A stretch of DNA of 64,000 nucleotides from Splendidivirga corallicola (GTDB taxonomy: Bacteria; Bacteroidota; Bacteroidia; Cytophagales; Cyclobacteriaceae). Made by a program: the position numbers and the translations under genes. The notes under the pieces were generated by a model, which ran no database searches, was not told where the DNA came from, and saw only the letters and a program-made list of their open reading frames with translations. The stretch lies in assembly GCA_030442035.1 (NCBI GenBank), contig JAUJEA010000004.1:558001-622000 (forward strand), written 5' to 3'. This document shows positions 8,358 to 17,351 of this stretch, piece by piece. Positions within the stretch are counted from its first letter, which is position 1. Each line of letters starts with the position of its first letter.

Positions 8358-9458
8358 ATGCAAAGGATTAGAATTAATGCCGGTAAAATCGGATTGGTAT
8401 TCAGAAAAGGTGATTACCAAAGTGTAATTACTGAAGGCACTCATTGGCTCAAGCCATTTGACAGGGTCATCCAATATGATATGGCCAAACCATTCTATCC
8501 TTCAATCGAACTGAATGTGCTTTTGAGGGATGAGAAATTGGCAAGTCATTTGATCATTGTAGAGGTTGGAGACAACGAACTGGCCTTGCAATATGAGAAT
8601 GGCAACTTCAGAGGGGTGCTTACGCCAGGTAGGTATACATTCTGGAAAGGATTGATAGATTATTCATTCGTCAAAGCCGACTTAAGTAAAATTGAGATCA
8701 CCGAAGATATCGATCTTTTGGCCATCAAAAGAAGAGAGTTAGTACCTTATGTCAGGGTATGCAAAATTGACTCGTTCGAAAATGGTGTGCTGTTTGTCGA
8801 TAACAAGGTGGAGAAAATACTCGGGCCTGGTGAATACTACTTCTGGAAAAATGCACAGGACGTGGCTGTATCAAAGGTAGATTTGAGGCAATTGCAATTG
8901 GAGATCTCAGGTCAGGAAATTTTGACCAGGGATAAAGCGGCATTGAGAATTAATTTCTACACCCTATACAAAGTGGTGGATGTTGCCAAAGCTGTAGTAG
9001 ACAATAAAGATTACGAAAAGCAATTGTACATCCTGATGCAGTTTGCCTTGAGAGAATACATTGGTACTTTGACTTTGGATGAGCTACTTGAAAACAAGGA
9101 GGCTATTTCCAAGTATGTCATGGCAACTTTGAAAGAAAAGGCAGCGGACCTTGGTGTTGAAATCAGAGGCTGCGGTGTGAGAGACATCATTCTTCCGGGT
9201 GAGATGAAAGAGATCATGAACCAGGTTTTGATCGCTCAAAAGCAGGTACAAGCCAACGTGATTACCAGGAGGGAGGAAACCGCTTCCACCAGGAGTCTAT
9301 TGAATACCGCCAAATTGATGGAAGAAAACGACATGTTGTTTAAACTAAAAGAAATGGAATATGTCGAAAAAATCGCTGAAAAAATTGGTGAGATCACTGT
9401 CTCAGGCAATGGACAGGTATTAGACCAATTGAAAGGGATTTTTACTTCCGGAAGGTAG
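8358..9458 (+). CDS. Slipin-like SPFH/band 7 domain protein
   Basis: A 366-residue protein of the SPFH (stomatin/prohibitin/flotillin/HflK-C) superfamily, which usually builds oligomeric scaffolds at membranes. There is no signal peptide and no N-terminal hydrophobic helix, unlike typical slipins, so it is probably cytosolic or peripheral. The first 185 residues hold three copies of one module, each with a G(V/L)-F-V/K pattern then P/EG-Y/H-FWK: about 6-46, 70-114 (GVLTPGRYTFWKG) and 137-183 (KILGPGEYYFWKN). The SPFH core follows (about 185-300: LTRDKAALRINFYTLYKV, LREYIGTLTLDELL, LGVEIRGCGVRDIILPGEM), then a charged helical tail. The gene stands alone and is followed at once by an intrinsic terminator. 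The exact role is unknown; membrane-stress or quality-control functions are known for relatives. Confidence 0.8.
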   Translation: MQRIRINAGKIGLVFRKGDYQSVITEGTHWLKPFDRVIQYDMAKPFYPSIELNVLLRDEKLASHLIIVEVGDNELALQYENGNFRGVLTPGRYTFWKGLIDYSFVKADLSKIEITEDIDLLAIKRRELVPYVRVCKIDSFENGVLFVDNKVEKILGPGEYYFWKNAQDVAVSKVDLRQLQLEISGQEILTRDKAALRINFYTLYKVVDVAKAVVDNKDYEKQLYILMQFALREYIGTLTLDELLENKEAISKYVMATLKEKAADLGVEIRGCGVRDIILPGEMKEIMNQVLIAQKQVQANVITRREETASTRSLLNTAKLMEENDMLFKLKEMEYVEKIAEKIGEITVSGNGQVLDQLKGIFTSGR

Positions 9459-9461
9459 GGG

Positions 9462-9496
9462 AAAGGGATTCATCCAAAATGAGTCCCTTTTTTTTT
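9462..9496 (+). terminator. Intrinsic terminator after SPFH gene
   Basis: AAAGGGATTCAT pairs with ATGAGTCCCTTT (12 bp with one G-T pair, 5-nt loop) and runs straight into a run of nine or more T. It begins 4 nt after the SPFH stop codon. Confidence 0.85.
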
Positions 9497-9575
9497 AAAA
9501 GAAGAAAATTGAATGCTGCCTAAAATTAAAATAGCACCTGACTTCATGTGATTGCGACTAATTTTAATGCCCTGC

Positions 9576-9605
9576 TTGCATTCCAATCAATTAGTTATAA
9601 CTTTG
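9576..9605 (+). promoter_or_regulatory. Bacteroidota-type housekeeping promoter for padR-permease operon
   Basis: TTG at 9576-9578 is followed after exactly 19 nt by TAACTTTG at 9598-9605, an exact match to the -33 TTG / -7 TAnnTTTG pattern of Bacteroidota primary-sigma promoters. The predicted start of transcription falls near 9611, about 17 nt before the PadR start codon, and inside the palindrome described next. Confidence 0.7.
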
Positions 9606-9617
9606 TATATTATACAA
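9603..9617. promoter_or_regulatory. Palindromic operator, probable PadR site
   Basis: TTGTATATTATACAA is a perfect 7-1-7 palindrome overlapping the end of the -7 element and the predicted transcription start. PadR regulators are known to repress their own operons by binding AT-rich dyads near the promoter, so autoregulation of this PadR-permease operon is the simplest reading. Confidence 0.6.
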
Positions 9618-9627
9618 TGTATATATT

Positions 9628-9960
9628 ATGAAAAATAAAGGATTGGGAGAATTTGAGGAATTGGTTTTGCTGGCCGTTTGTATTTTGGATGGAGGAGCTT
9701 ATGGGGTCTCGGTGAAGCGGGAAGTGGAGAAACATTCCGGCAGGAGCATTTTATTAGGAGCTGTGCATATTACACTATATCGATTGCAGGATAAGGGACT
9801 GCTTGAATCGGAACTGGGAGGGAATACCGGGAAGCGTGGTGACCGGCGAAAGCGGCTTTTTAAAATCACTGATATGGGCATGCGTCAACTTCAGGCAGCA
9901 CAGGATGTGCGTCAGAGAATGTGGCAGCTTATTCCTCAGCTTAACCCCAATATGTCATGA
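9628..9960 (+). CDS. PadR-family transcriptional regulator
   Basis: A 110-residue winged-helix repressor. The PadR signature is present: LGEFEELVLLAVCILDGGAYGVSVKREVEK (helix 1 and the GxYGxxI-like turn), then ILLGAVHITLYRLQDKGLLES (recognition helix; the family usually has GTLYPxLxRLExxGL, here with HITLYRLQDKGL), and a wing with GDRRKRLFKITDMG. A short C-terminal helix follows. It overlaps the next gene by 4 bp (ATGA at 9957-9960), so translation is coupled to the permease. A near-ideal promoter and a palindrome lie just upstream. PadR proteins usually respond to small molecules; the ligand here is unknown. Confidence 0.92.
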   Translation: MKNKGLGEFEELVLLAVCILDGGAYGVSVKREVEKHSGRSILLGAVHITLYRLQDKGLLESELGGNTGKRGDRRKRLFKITDMGMRQLQAAQDVRQRMWQLIPQLNPNMS

Positions 9961-12689
9961 GGAAATCCAAAGAGCTTAAAACACCTTTCCTAGCCAATTG
10001 GCTGGCAGGAAGGTTTATTGACAGGGTTTATCTGGAAGAATTCTTTGGAGATCTTGAGGAAATATATTCAGACCGTTTACAGGAAAGGGGTAAGTTCTAC
10101 GCCAGTTTCATGTATTGGGTAGACGTATTTCATTTATTATTCGGATTCTCCTCACTCAACTTTTTCAAAACTCAAAACAACAACTTAATGATCAGAAGCA
10201 TGTTCAAAATCGCATGGAGAAGTGCGATCAGACAAAAACAATTTACTATTCTCAATGTATTGGGACTTACTATCGGCATTGCTACCTGCCTTATCATCGG
10301 GCTGTATGTTCACCATGAAATGACTTATGATACATTTCATGATAAGCGCGATCGTATTTACAGGGTCAATCAGTCCAGCATATGGCATGATTGGGATGAT
10401 CAGTTCGCCTCTACAGGACCCAATGTAGCTATCGCTTTAAAGGAGGATGCACCTGAATTTGAGCAAATAACCAGAATGTTGCAATTAGGTGAAAAAACCG
10501 TTCGAAAGAATGACAAGCAAGAGGTCTATAAGGAAACAGAATACTATGCGGTCGAAGAAAATTTTTTTGACATGTTTTCCTTTGCTTTCGTTCAAGGTGA
10601 TCCTAAAACTGCTTTGAAAGATCCCATGCAAATGGTAGTAACACAAAAGACTGCCGAGCGCTACTTTGGTTTTGATGATCCTATTGGAAAAACATTGGAA
10701 GTCAAACATTGGGATGGCTCCTGGAGAATATTCACCATTAGTGGGGTATTAGCCGATTTGCCTGTCAAATCGCACCTTCAATTCGACATGCTGGTGTCCA
10801 TGAAGAGTTTTCACGAAAACCTGGATCGGGATGACTGGAAATGGATCTGGACCGGATTTTCAACCTACGGTTTGGTCAAAGAGGGGACCGACGTTCAAGC
10901 TTTGACAGAGAAGTTGCAAAAAATTCCACCTAAATGGGCACCCCCTACAACAGAACGTATATTCAATCAAACCTACGAGGAATTTACAGCGGGAAGAGAA
11001 TGGAAATTATATCTCCAGCCACTAGAGAAGATTTATTTATCTGAAGAGCCTAATGAACACGGATTTGGCCCAACTGGTAATCCGCAATTTGTGAAAATAT
11101 TCAGTGCCATTGGTCTCTTAGTACTTATATTGTCCTGCATCAATTTTATGAATCTCTCTACCGCACGATCTTCCAATAGATCGAAAGAGGTGGGTGTTAG
11201 AAAAGTATTGGGTTCAGCCAGACAAACATTGGTCAGGCAATTTGTTTTTGAATCTGTCCTTTTTGTTGCGGTGGGTACAATTGGGGCCTTTATACTGGTA
11301 TATCTTTTACTTGACCCGTTCAATGCTATTGCCGAAAAGCAACTCGAATTGGCACCTTATCTCCAAGATCCTTTGTTTCTTGGTATTACTGTATTGTTTG
11401 TACTAGGATTAGGCCTGCTGTCTGGCAGCTACCCTGCTTTTTACCTCTCATCTTTCAGGCCCATTGAAACGCTCAAAGGAAAAGCCAGTACCGGATTCAA
11501 AGGAAAGGGTATCAGAAATACGTTGGTTATTTGTCAGTTTACCATCTCCATAACATTGGTCATTTGTACTTTCTTCGTGCAGAAACAATTATCATATACT
11601 TCATCCGTTAATCTGGGTTTTTCAAAGGACAATATTCTACAGATCCATCATATTGATCAACTGGGTTTTGATACTGAAGCCTTTAAGAATACATTGGCAG
11701 CCAATCCGGCTTTTACACATATCGGGAAATCTTTTGGTGTTCCACCCCTGGTATGGTCCGGTGATAAATACAAGGCTTCCGAACCCGAAAGTCCTGTGGT
11801 GGATTTGAAGAACTTACGGACGGAAAAGGATTACCTGGACTTGTTAGGAGTAGAATTCATTGCAGGGAGAAATTTTGATCCGCAACATGCCAATGATAAA
11901 TACGGGGTTATACTCAATGAAGAAGCTGTAAAGGTATTGGGTTGGGGAACAAAGGAAAATTTTCATACAGATTCACCCATCGGCAAGTCAGTTATTATTG
12001 CTTCCGGAGGTGAACAAGAGATGGAAGTGCTCGGAGTGGTGAAGAACTTTAACTTTAACAGTGTCAGGGAGACAATCAAACCATTGATCATTATAAATCA
12101 GCATAATGATTGGGTTTGGGACTATGCCATTGGCAGCTCTTATTTGTCGATGAAATTAAACCCTAAGGCTGTCAGGAATACTTCCGATCTTCAGAGTGTG
12201 ATCGAAGACGTAAAGGCAGAGATGAAACGATCCGACCCTTCGATACCATTTGAATATAGCTTTATGGACCAGGAATTTGAAAATTCTTTCAGAGCTGAAC
12301 AAAGAATGGGCACAGTATTGAACCTGTTTACTATTATGGCATTTATCATTGCCGGTTTGGGACTGTTTGGCCTGGCAGCATTTTCAGCAGAACAGCGTTT
12401 GAAGGAATTGGGCATCAGAAAGGTACTGGGAGCCGGTATAACACAACTGCTGGTTTTGTTTTCATCGGAATTCACCAAACTGATATTCATTGCCATATTG
12501 CTTGCTTCTCCCATTGCTTATTTCCTGGTAGATACCTGGTTGACCGATTTTGCTTACCGAACTCCCATTGATGTTTGGGTATTTGTGCTGGCAGCTTTTA
12601 GTGCTGTTGTCATAGCCTTGATGACAATCAGTTATCAATCGTTAAAAGCGGCTTACCAAAATCCGGTTGAGACTTTGAAGGATGAGTAG
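9957..12689 (+). CDS. MacB/FtsX-type ABC transporter permease with PadR-linked prefix domain
   Basis: A 910-residue inner-membrane permease built of two MacB-like halves. Residues 1 to about 75 form a soluble prefix (LANWLAGRFIDRVYLEEFFGDLEEIYSDRLQERGKFYASFMYWVDVFHLLFGFSS) of the kind NCBI names permease prefix domain 2. The permease core starts at the internal MIRSMFKIAWRSA, with TM1 (LNVLGLTIGIATCLIIGLYV), a periplasmic MacB-like domain, three helices with NFMNLSTARSSNRSKEVGVRKVLGSAR, then a second half ending in LKELGIRKVLGAGITQLLVLFS and two helices. It has no ATPase domain, and no ATPase or membrane-fusion gene is nearby, so it may share a LolD/MacB-like ATPase or act as a mechanotransmission permease. 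It is translationally coupled to PadR and followed by a close paralog. Confidence 0.88.
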   Translation: MRKSKELKTPFLANWLAGRFIDRVYLEEFFGDLEEIYSDRLQERGKFYASFMYWVDVFHLLFGFSSLNFFKTQNNNLMIRSMFKIAWRSAIRQKQFTILNVLGLTIGIATCLIIGLYVHHEMTYDTFHDKRDRIYRVNQSSIWHDWDDQFASTGPNVAIALKEDAPEFEQITRMLQLGEKTVRKNDKQEVYKETEYYAVEENFFDMFSFAFVQGDPKTALKDPMQMVVTQKTAERYFGFDDPIGKTLEVKHWDGSWRIFTISGVLADLPVKSHLQFDMLVSMKSFHENLDRDDWKWIWTGFSTYGLVKEGTDVQALTEKLQKIPPKWAPPTTERIFNQTYEEFTAGREWKLYLQPLEKIYLSEEPNEHGFGPTGNPQFVKIFSAIGLLVLILSCINFMNLSTARSSNRSKEVGVRKVLGSARQTLVRQFVFESVLFVAVGTIGAFILVYLLLDPFNAIAEKQLELAPYLQDPLFLGITVLFVLGLGLLSGSYPAFYLSSFRPIETLKGKASTGFKGKGIRNTLVICQFTISITLVICTFFVQKQLSYTSSVNLGFSKDNILQIHHIDQLGFDTEAFKNTLAANPAFTHIGKSFGVPPLVWSGDKYKASEPESPVVDLKNLRTEKDYLDLLGVEFIAGRNFDPQHANDKYGVILNEEAVKVLGWGTKENFHTDSPIGKSVIIASGGEQEMEVLGVVKNFNFNSVRETIKPLIIINQHNDWVWDYAIGSSYLSMKLNPKAVRNTSDLQSVIEDVKAEMKRSDPSIPFEYSFMDQEFENSFRAEQRMGTVLNLFTIMAFIIAGLGLFGLAAFSAEQRLKELGIRKVLGAGITQLLVLFSSEFTKLIFIAILLASPIAYFLVDTWLTDFAYRTPIDVWVFVLAAFSAVVIALMTISYQSLKAAYQNPVETLKDE

Positions 12690-12753
12690 CGGTTTTAATT
12701 CAGACTGCAGTTTAGTAGTTGAAATCTTCAATTTGATCAGGTGACTCAGAAAT

Positions 12754-12770
12754 TGATAATGCATTTATCA
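12754..12770. promoter_or_regulatory. Inverted repeat between the tandem permeases
   Basis: TGATAA and TTATCA form a perfect 6-bp inverted repeat around TGCAT in the 96-bp gap between the paralogous permease genes, 15 bp before the second start codon. It may be an operator or a weak mRNA hairpin; no T-run follows. Confidence 0.3.
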
Positions 12771-12785
12771 GTTTGCTAATACAAC

Positions 12786-15536
12786 ATGGAAAAACGTGAA
12801 GCGCATAAAACACCTGCTTTAGCCAATTGGCTGGCTAAAAGATTTATTGACCGTATTTATCTGGAAGAATTCTTTGGTGATCTTCAGGAAATATATACCG
12901 ACCGTTTGCAGTCGAAAGGTAGATTCCATGCTCGTTTTATGTATTGGATCGATATGCTGCATTTACTGTTTGGATTTTCTTCATTCAACTTACTCAAAAC
13001 TCAAAACAACAATATCATGATCAGAAGTATGTTTAAAATTGCCTGGCTTAGCGCAATCAGACAAAAACAATTCACTGTCCTGAATATCCTGGGGCTAACC
13101 CTGGGGATTGCCACCAGCTTGATCATCGGTTTATATATTCACCATGAAACAACGTATGATAGCTTTCATACTTACGAAACACGTATATACCGGATCAATC
13201 AATCCAGTATTTGGTATGACTGGAATGATCAATATGCCTCTACGGGTCCTAATGTGGCTGTAGCTTTAAGGGAAGATGTGCCTGAATTTGAAGAAGTGAC
13301 AAGAATACTGAAAATAGCCGGCCAGGGAGGACAAACAATTCGACATCGCAGTAATCAGAAAAAAAACAAACTGTTCATTGAACAACGATACTTTGCCGCT
13401 GAGGAAAACTTCTTTAATATTTTTTCCTTTGAATTTTTACAGGGCGACCCAAAGACAGCACTCAAAGCGCCGTCCGGTATGGTCATTACAGAAGAAACAG
13501 CGAAACGTTATTTTGGTCAAGAAGAGGTCATGGGAAAAACTTTGGAAGTGAAACAAGGAGATGGTTCATGGAAAACTTTTACCATCAGTGGGATATTAGC
13601 CAATGTTCCGAAACGATCACATCTGCAATTTGATATATTGGTATCACTGAACAGCATTAAAGAAAGATTGCAGGAACATGAATGGAGATGGGTATGGACG
13701 GCATTTTCCACCTATGGCCTGGTTAAGGAGGGAACGGATATACAGACCTTAACTGAGAAAATCCAAAGCATTCCCCCGAAGTGGGCAGCCACCACGACTA
13801 AGCGAATTTTTAACCAGACTTTTGATGAATTCACAGCAGGAAAACCATGGAGGTTATATCTCCAGCCATTGAGGGAGATTTATTTGTCTGAAACACCAGA
13901 TCAGCATTATTTTGGACCTACCGGCAGTCCACAGTTTGTTCAAATATTTGGCGCCATTGGTGTTTTGGTGCTTGTTTTGTCCTGTATTAATTTCATGAAC
14001 CTTTCTACTGCCAGATCATCAAACCGAGCAAAAGAAGTGGGTATCAGGAAGGTGATGGGTTCTGAAAGGAAGACACTGATCAAACAGTTTATCTTTGAAT
14101 CCATTCTGTTTGTAGGAGCCGGTACTTTATGTGCTGTCCTTTTGGTGCAGTTCTCTTTGAAAGGCTTCAATGCATTGGCAGAAAAACAGCTCACACTGAT
14201 GCCTTACCTTACAGATCCTATATTTCTTGGTATCATTGGTTCATTTGTATTGTTGTTGGGATTTGTATCAGGGAGCTACCCGGCACTGTATCTGTCTTCT
14301 TTCAAGCCAATCCAGGTACTCAAAGGAAAGATGAGTGCCGGTTTTAAAGGGAAAGGAATCAGAAACAGCTTGGTTATCTTTCAATTTACCATTTCAATTG
14401 CTTTGATCATTTGTTCCTTTTTTGTTCAAAAGCAATTGACATATACTTCCTCGCTGGATTTGGGTATTGATAAAGATAATATCCTGCAAATCCATCATAT
14501 TGAGCAATTGGGTTTTGATACTGAGATCATTAAAACAAAACTGGCCGCTAACCCTGCTTTTTCACAAATAGGCAAATCTTTTGCTATTCCTCCTAATATT
14601 TGGGACGGCGAAAGGTATCGCGCTTCAGGACCGGAAAGTCCTGTGGTAGACATCAGTAATTTCAGGGCGGAAGGGGATTATCTGAATTTGCTGGGAGCCG
14701 AGTTTGTCGCCGGACGAAATTTTGATCCTGAACGTATTAATGATAAATATGGTGTTATTCTTAACGAAGAAGCCGTCAAAGTGCTGGGATGGGGGACAAG
14801 GGAAACCTATGACACCAATTCTCCGATAGGCAAATTTGTTATCCAGGCATTTGACAATGAAGAAAAAATGGAGGTGATCGGGGTGGTCAAAGATTTTAAT
14901 TTCAATAGCGTCAAAGAGAAAATAGGACCTCTGATGGTCATACATCATCAAAATGATCTGTGGTATAATTATGGAAGAGGTCGATCTTATTTGTCCTTAC
15001 AGCTTAACTCTGAAGTTGTTAAGAACACTTCAGATCTTCAATCGGTGCTAGATCAGGTGAGAGATGAGATTAGACAAATAGATCCATCTGTTCCATTTTC
15101 CTATAGTTTTATGGATCAGGAATTTGAAAGCACTTTCAGGTCGGAGCAAAGGATGGGTACTATTCTAAACCTGTTTACAGCAATGGCGGTAATCATTGCT
15201 TGTCTGGGTTTATTTGGTTTAGCGGCTTTTTCTGCTGAACAACGTATGAAGGAATTAGGGATTAGAAAAGTGCTAGGGGCAGGCACATCAGCACTGCTGG
15301 TTTTATTTTCATCGGAATTCACCAGATTGATATTCATTGCCATATTACTTGCCTCTCCAATGGCTTATTTTCTGGTAGATACCTGGTTGACCAATTTTGC
15401 CTATAGAACTCCCATTGATCTTTGGGTATTTATGTTAGCGGCATTCAGTGCTCTTGTAATTGCATTGGTCGCCATTGGTTATCAATCACTCAAAGCAGCC
15501 TGTCAAAATCCTGTGGAAATATTGAAGGATGAGTAG
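12786..15536 (+). CDS. MacB/FtsX-type ABC transporter permease, tandem paralog
   Basis: A 916-residue permease that parallels the preceding gene over its whole length, from the prefix (LANWLAKRFIDRIYLEEFFGDLQEIYTDRLQSKGRF) through the core start MIRSMFKIAWLSAIRQKQFTVLN to the end (YQSLKAACQNPVEILKDE). Differences include a short insertion in the first periplasmic domain (GGQTIRHRSNQKKNKLF, about residues 180-200). Such long collinear similarity points to tandem duplication. It has no PadR gene of its own and is probably read through from the upstream operon or from a promoter in the 96-bp gap. Function is as for the paralog: export or extraction of an envelope substrate, or resistance signalling, with an ATPase encoded elsewhere (inference). 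Confidence 0.88.
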   Translation: MEKREAHKTPALANWLAKRFIDRIYLEEFFGDLQEIYTDRLQSKGRFHARFMYWIDMLHLLFGFSSFNLLKTQNNNIMIRSMFKIAWLSAIRQKQFTVLNILGLTLGIATSLIIGLYIHHETTYDSFHTYETRIYRINQSSIWYDWNDQYASTGPNVAVALREDVPEFEEVTRILKIAGQGGQTIRHRSNQKKNKLFIEQRYFAAEENFFNIFSFEFLQGDPKTALKAPSGMVITEETAKRYFGQEEVMGKTLEVKQGDGSWKTFTISGILANVPKRSHLQFDILVSLNSIKERLQEHEWRWVWTAFSTYGLVKEGTDIQTLTEKIQSIPPKWAATTTKRIFNQTFDEFTAGKPWRLYLQPLREIYLSETPDQHYFGPTGSPQFVQIFGAIGVLVLVLSCINFMNLSTARSSNRAKEVGIRKVMGSERKTLIKQFIFESILFVGAGTLCAVLLVQFSLKGFNALAEKQLTLMPYLTDPIFLGIIGSFVLLLGFVSGSYPALYLSSFKPIQVLKGKMSAGFKGKGIRNSLVIFQFTISIALIICSFFVQKQLTYTSSLDLGIDKDNILQIHHIEQLGFDTEIIKTKLAANPAFSQIGKSFAIPPNIWDGERYRASGPESPVVDISNFRAEGDYLNLLGAEFVAGRNFDPERINDKYGVILNEEAVKVLGWGTRETYDTNSPIGKFVIQAFDNEEKMEVIGVVKDFNFNSVKEKIGPLMVIHHQNDLWYNYGRGRSYLSLQLNSEVVKNTSDLQSVLDQVRDEIRQIDPSVPFSYSFMDQEFESTFRSEQRMGTILNLFTAMAVIIACLGLFGLAAFSAEQRMKELGIRKVLGAGTSALLVLFSSEFTRLIFIAILLASPMAYFLVDTWLTNFAYRTPIDLWVFMLAAFSALVIALVAIGYQSLKAACQNPVEILKDE

Positions 15537-15686
15537 GGGCGTTTCGCAAGAATCAATGAAATTGATAGTAGATTTACAAAGCAATCATTACTACCATTTC
15601 CACGCTTTGTATTTCAGAAGGTTTAAGCTATTATAAATTTGAATTCAAAGTAAAAATGATTGAAAAAAGTAAGAATTTATTTTAAA

Positions 15687-15719
15687 ATCATATACGATAT
15701 TTTATATTTAGTATATGAT
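15687..15719. promoter_or_regulatory. Long inverted repeat overlapping GntR start codon
   Basis: ATCATATAC (15687-15695) and GTATATGAT (15711-15719) are perfect 9-bp inverted arms 15 nt apart. The right arm contains the GntR start codon (15715). A TATATTTA sequence resembling the -7 element lies between the arms (15703-15710). This is a natural autoregulatory operator for the GntR protein. Confidence 0.55.
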
Positions 15720-16353
15720 CCAAAAAATCACACTTCGAGATCAGGTCAGGAAATATCTTCAGCAAGAAATGCTTGATCGCAATATCACTTTCGGAGAACG
15801 CATTTCTTTGGCTGAGATTGCCAGAAAAATTGAGGTCAGTGTTACACCGATCAGGGAAGCCTTGACCCAATTGGAACAAGCCGGAATTGTGAGTATGATA
15901 GCCAATCGAGGTTTTTTTGTCCCTGAACTTACCATTAGAGAAGCCAATGAAATTTACCCGATTATCATGAACCTGGAATGCATGGGTTTAATGCAATCTG
16001 AATATGCTTCTTCGGATTTCAAGGACTTAATGCAAATCCAATCCGATTTCAGGAATGCCAATAACAAAGAGGAAGCCGTCAAACAGGATCTTCATTTTCA
16101 CGAAACGCTTTTGAGAAATTATCAAAATGATACTGCTAAAAGGATTCTCACAGATCTGAAGATCAGAGTTTTTTTCTACGAACTTGAATACATGAATCAT
16201 CACGGCAATATCGAGAAATCTGCCGTGGCTCATGATGATCTAATGAAGAGCCTTAAAAGAAAAGACATTCAGCAGGCCCTGAACTTATTGAAGGAAAATT
16301 GGGAAGTGAGCTTGAAATTTCTTTGTGATCATTCCAGGATAAGCGTGGGTTGA
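15715..16353 (+). CDS. GntR-family transcriptional regulator (FadR/FCD-type)
   Basis: A 212-residue regulator. The N-terminal winged helix (about 1-70) has LRDQVRKYLQQEMLDRNITFGERISLAEIARKIEVSVTPIREALTQLEQAGIVSMIANRGFFV, the classic GntR pattern with the SxTPxREAL recognition helix. The C-terminal part (about 75-205) is all helical with HFHETLLRNYQND and AHDDLMKSLKRKDIQQALNLLKENW, typical of the FCD ligand-binding fold, in which His and Asp residues bind a metal and a carboxylate ligand. The ATG start is favoured because it begins just before helix 1. It stands between the permease block and a lipoprotein gene, and its target is not evident apart from the palindrome over its own start. Confidence 0.9.
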   Translation: MIQKITLRDQVRKYLQQEMLDRNITFGERISLAEIARKIEVSVTPIREALTQLEQAGIVSMIANRGFFVPELTIREANEIYPIIMNLECMGLMQSEYASSDFKDLMQIQSDFRNANNKEEAVKQDLHFHETLLRNYQNDTAKRILTDLKIRVFFYELEYMNHHGNIEKSAVAHDDLMKSLKRKDIQQALNLLKENWEVSLKFLCDHSRISVG

Positions 16354-16436
16354 GAGGGGTATGCAGTCCTTACACCAATTGAATAAAAGATTCATCACGA
16401 TACATTGCATATTATGTTGAAACCCTTCAATTGATC

Positions 16437-17351
16437 ATGAACATGAAAAGATTTAAATCCGGTTTTTCCAATCCACCATGGCATTCTATCGTGTGGTGCT
16501 ATCTGTTGTTTACCATAGGGTGTGACACACCAATGTCTCAAACTATAACCAAACCGAAAACAATGGAGTCATCTTATATCTTTCAAAAAGAGATACAGAA
16601 TAAATACCTGGAATCCTTAACTGGCATCTATGACGTTATGGGGAATTACTATCAGGGCGTTGAGAAGGCCGAACTGCATCTATTGAAAGAGGTTTTTCAT
16701 AACGAGTGGCTCATGAAAGATACGGATAATCCGGGAGCGACTACGCTAAATGTGGAAGGTAAGGCAGCCTTTTTGAAAAGGGTAGCCGATCATGGACCCT
16801 ACCAGGATTATGCAAAAGAAAGGGTAATCGCGGATATTGGATTTGCCTATGATGATTTGTGCTTTGTCAGGGTGAATAAAGATCCAAGTAGAAATTCAAC
16901 CAGTTTTTTTCTATTTAAGATTGGTGATTCCTGGAAAATCATGGATAAAATTTGGGTTAATCCCAGAAAACAACATCGGGAGCCATCTCAATTGAAAAGC
17001 AGCTTTGCAGAGGTCGAGACTTTGATCAATAACTACTATGAGGCATTATCCAGGAATGATGTCAATCTACTATCCGTATTGATACATGAAGATTGGGATT
17101 TAAAATACCAGGATGCATCCGGAATTTTACAAGTAGTGAACAAGCATGATTTTCTGCAAACCTTCCGGAGCGATACGCATCATCAATTTATGGATTTTAG
17201 CCAGTTACCATCCATAGAGATATACCATGATCAGCTGGCCATAGCCAGGATAGATCAACCTGATAAATATGAGACCACTTATTTGGTTATCTTCAAAGTG
17301 AACGGGCAATGGTATGTCACAAATGAACGAAGAAGTTCAAAGGATATCTAA
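16437..17351 (+). CDS. Lipoprotein with two NTF2-like domains
   Basis: About 304 residues from the ATG at 16437; a TTG two codons earlier keeps the same frame but is less likely. The signal peptide ends in a lipobox-like FTIGC, so it is probably anchored in the outer or inner membrane. Two similar domains follow, each a cone-shaped NTF2/lumazine-binding-like unit. The first has IYDVMGNYYQGVEKAELHLLKEVFHNEW and ends SFFLFKIGDSWKIMDKIW. The second has LINNYYEALSRNDVNLLSVLIHEDW and ends TYLVIFKVNGQWYVTNER. The repeated pattern of N-YY, H-W and a final F-K-(N)G-W strand shows an internal duplication. Ligand and role are unknown; related proteins are annotated as putative lumazine-binding or SnoaL-like. 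Confidence 0.7.
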   Translation: MNMKRFKSGFSNPPWHSIVWCYLLFTIGCDTPMSQTITKPKTMESSYIFQKEIQNKYLESLTGIYDVMGNYYQGVEKAELHLLKEVFHNEWLMKDTDNPGATTLNVEGKAAFLKRVADHGPYQDYAKERVIADIGFAYDDLCFVRVNKDPSRNSTSFFLFKIGDSWKIMDKIWVNPRKQHREPSQLKSSFAEVETLINNYYEALSRNDVNLLSVLIHEDWDLKYQDASGILQVVNKHDFLQTFRSDTHHQFMDFSQLPSIEIYHDQLAIARIDQPDKYETTYLVIFKVNGQWYVTNERRSSKDI

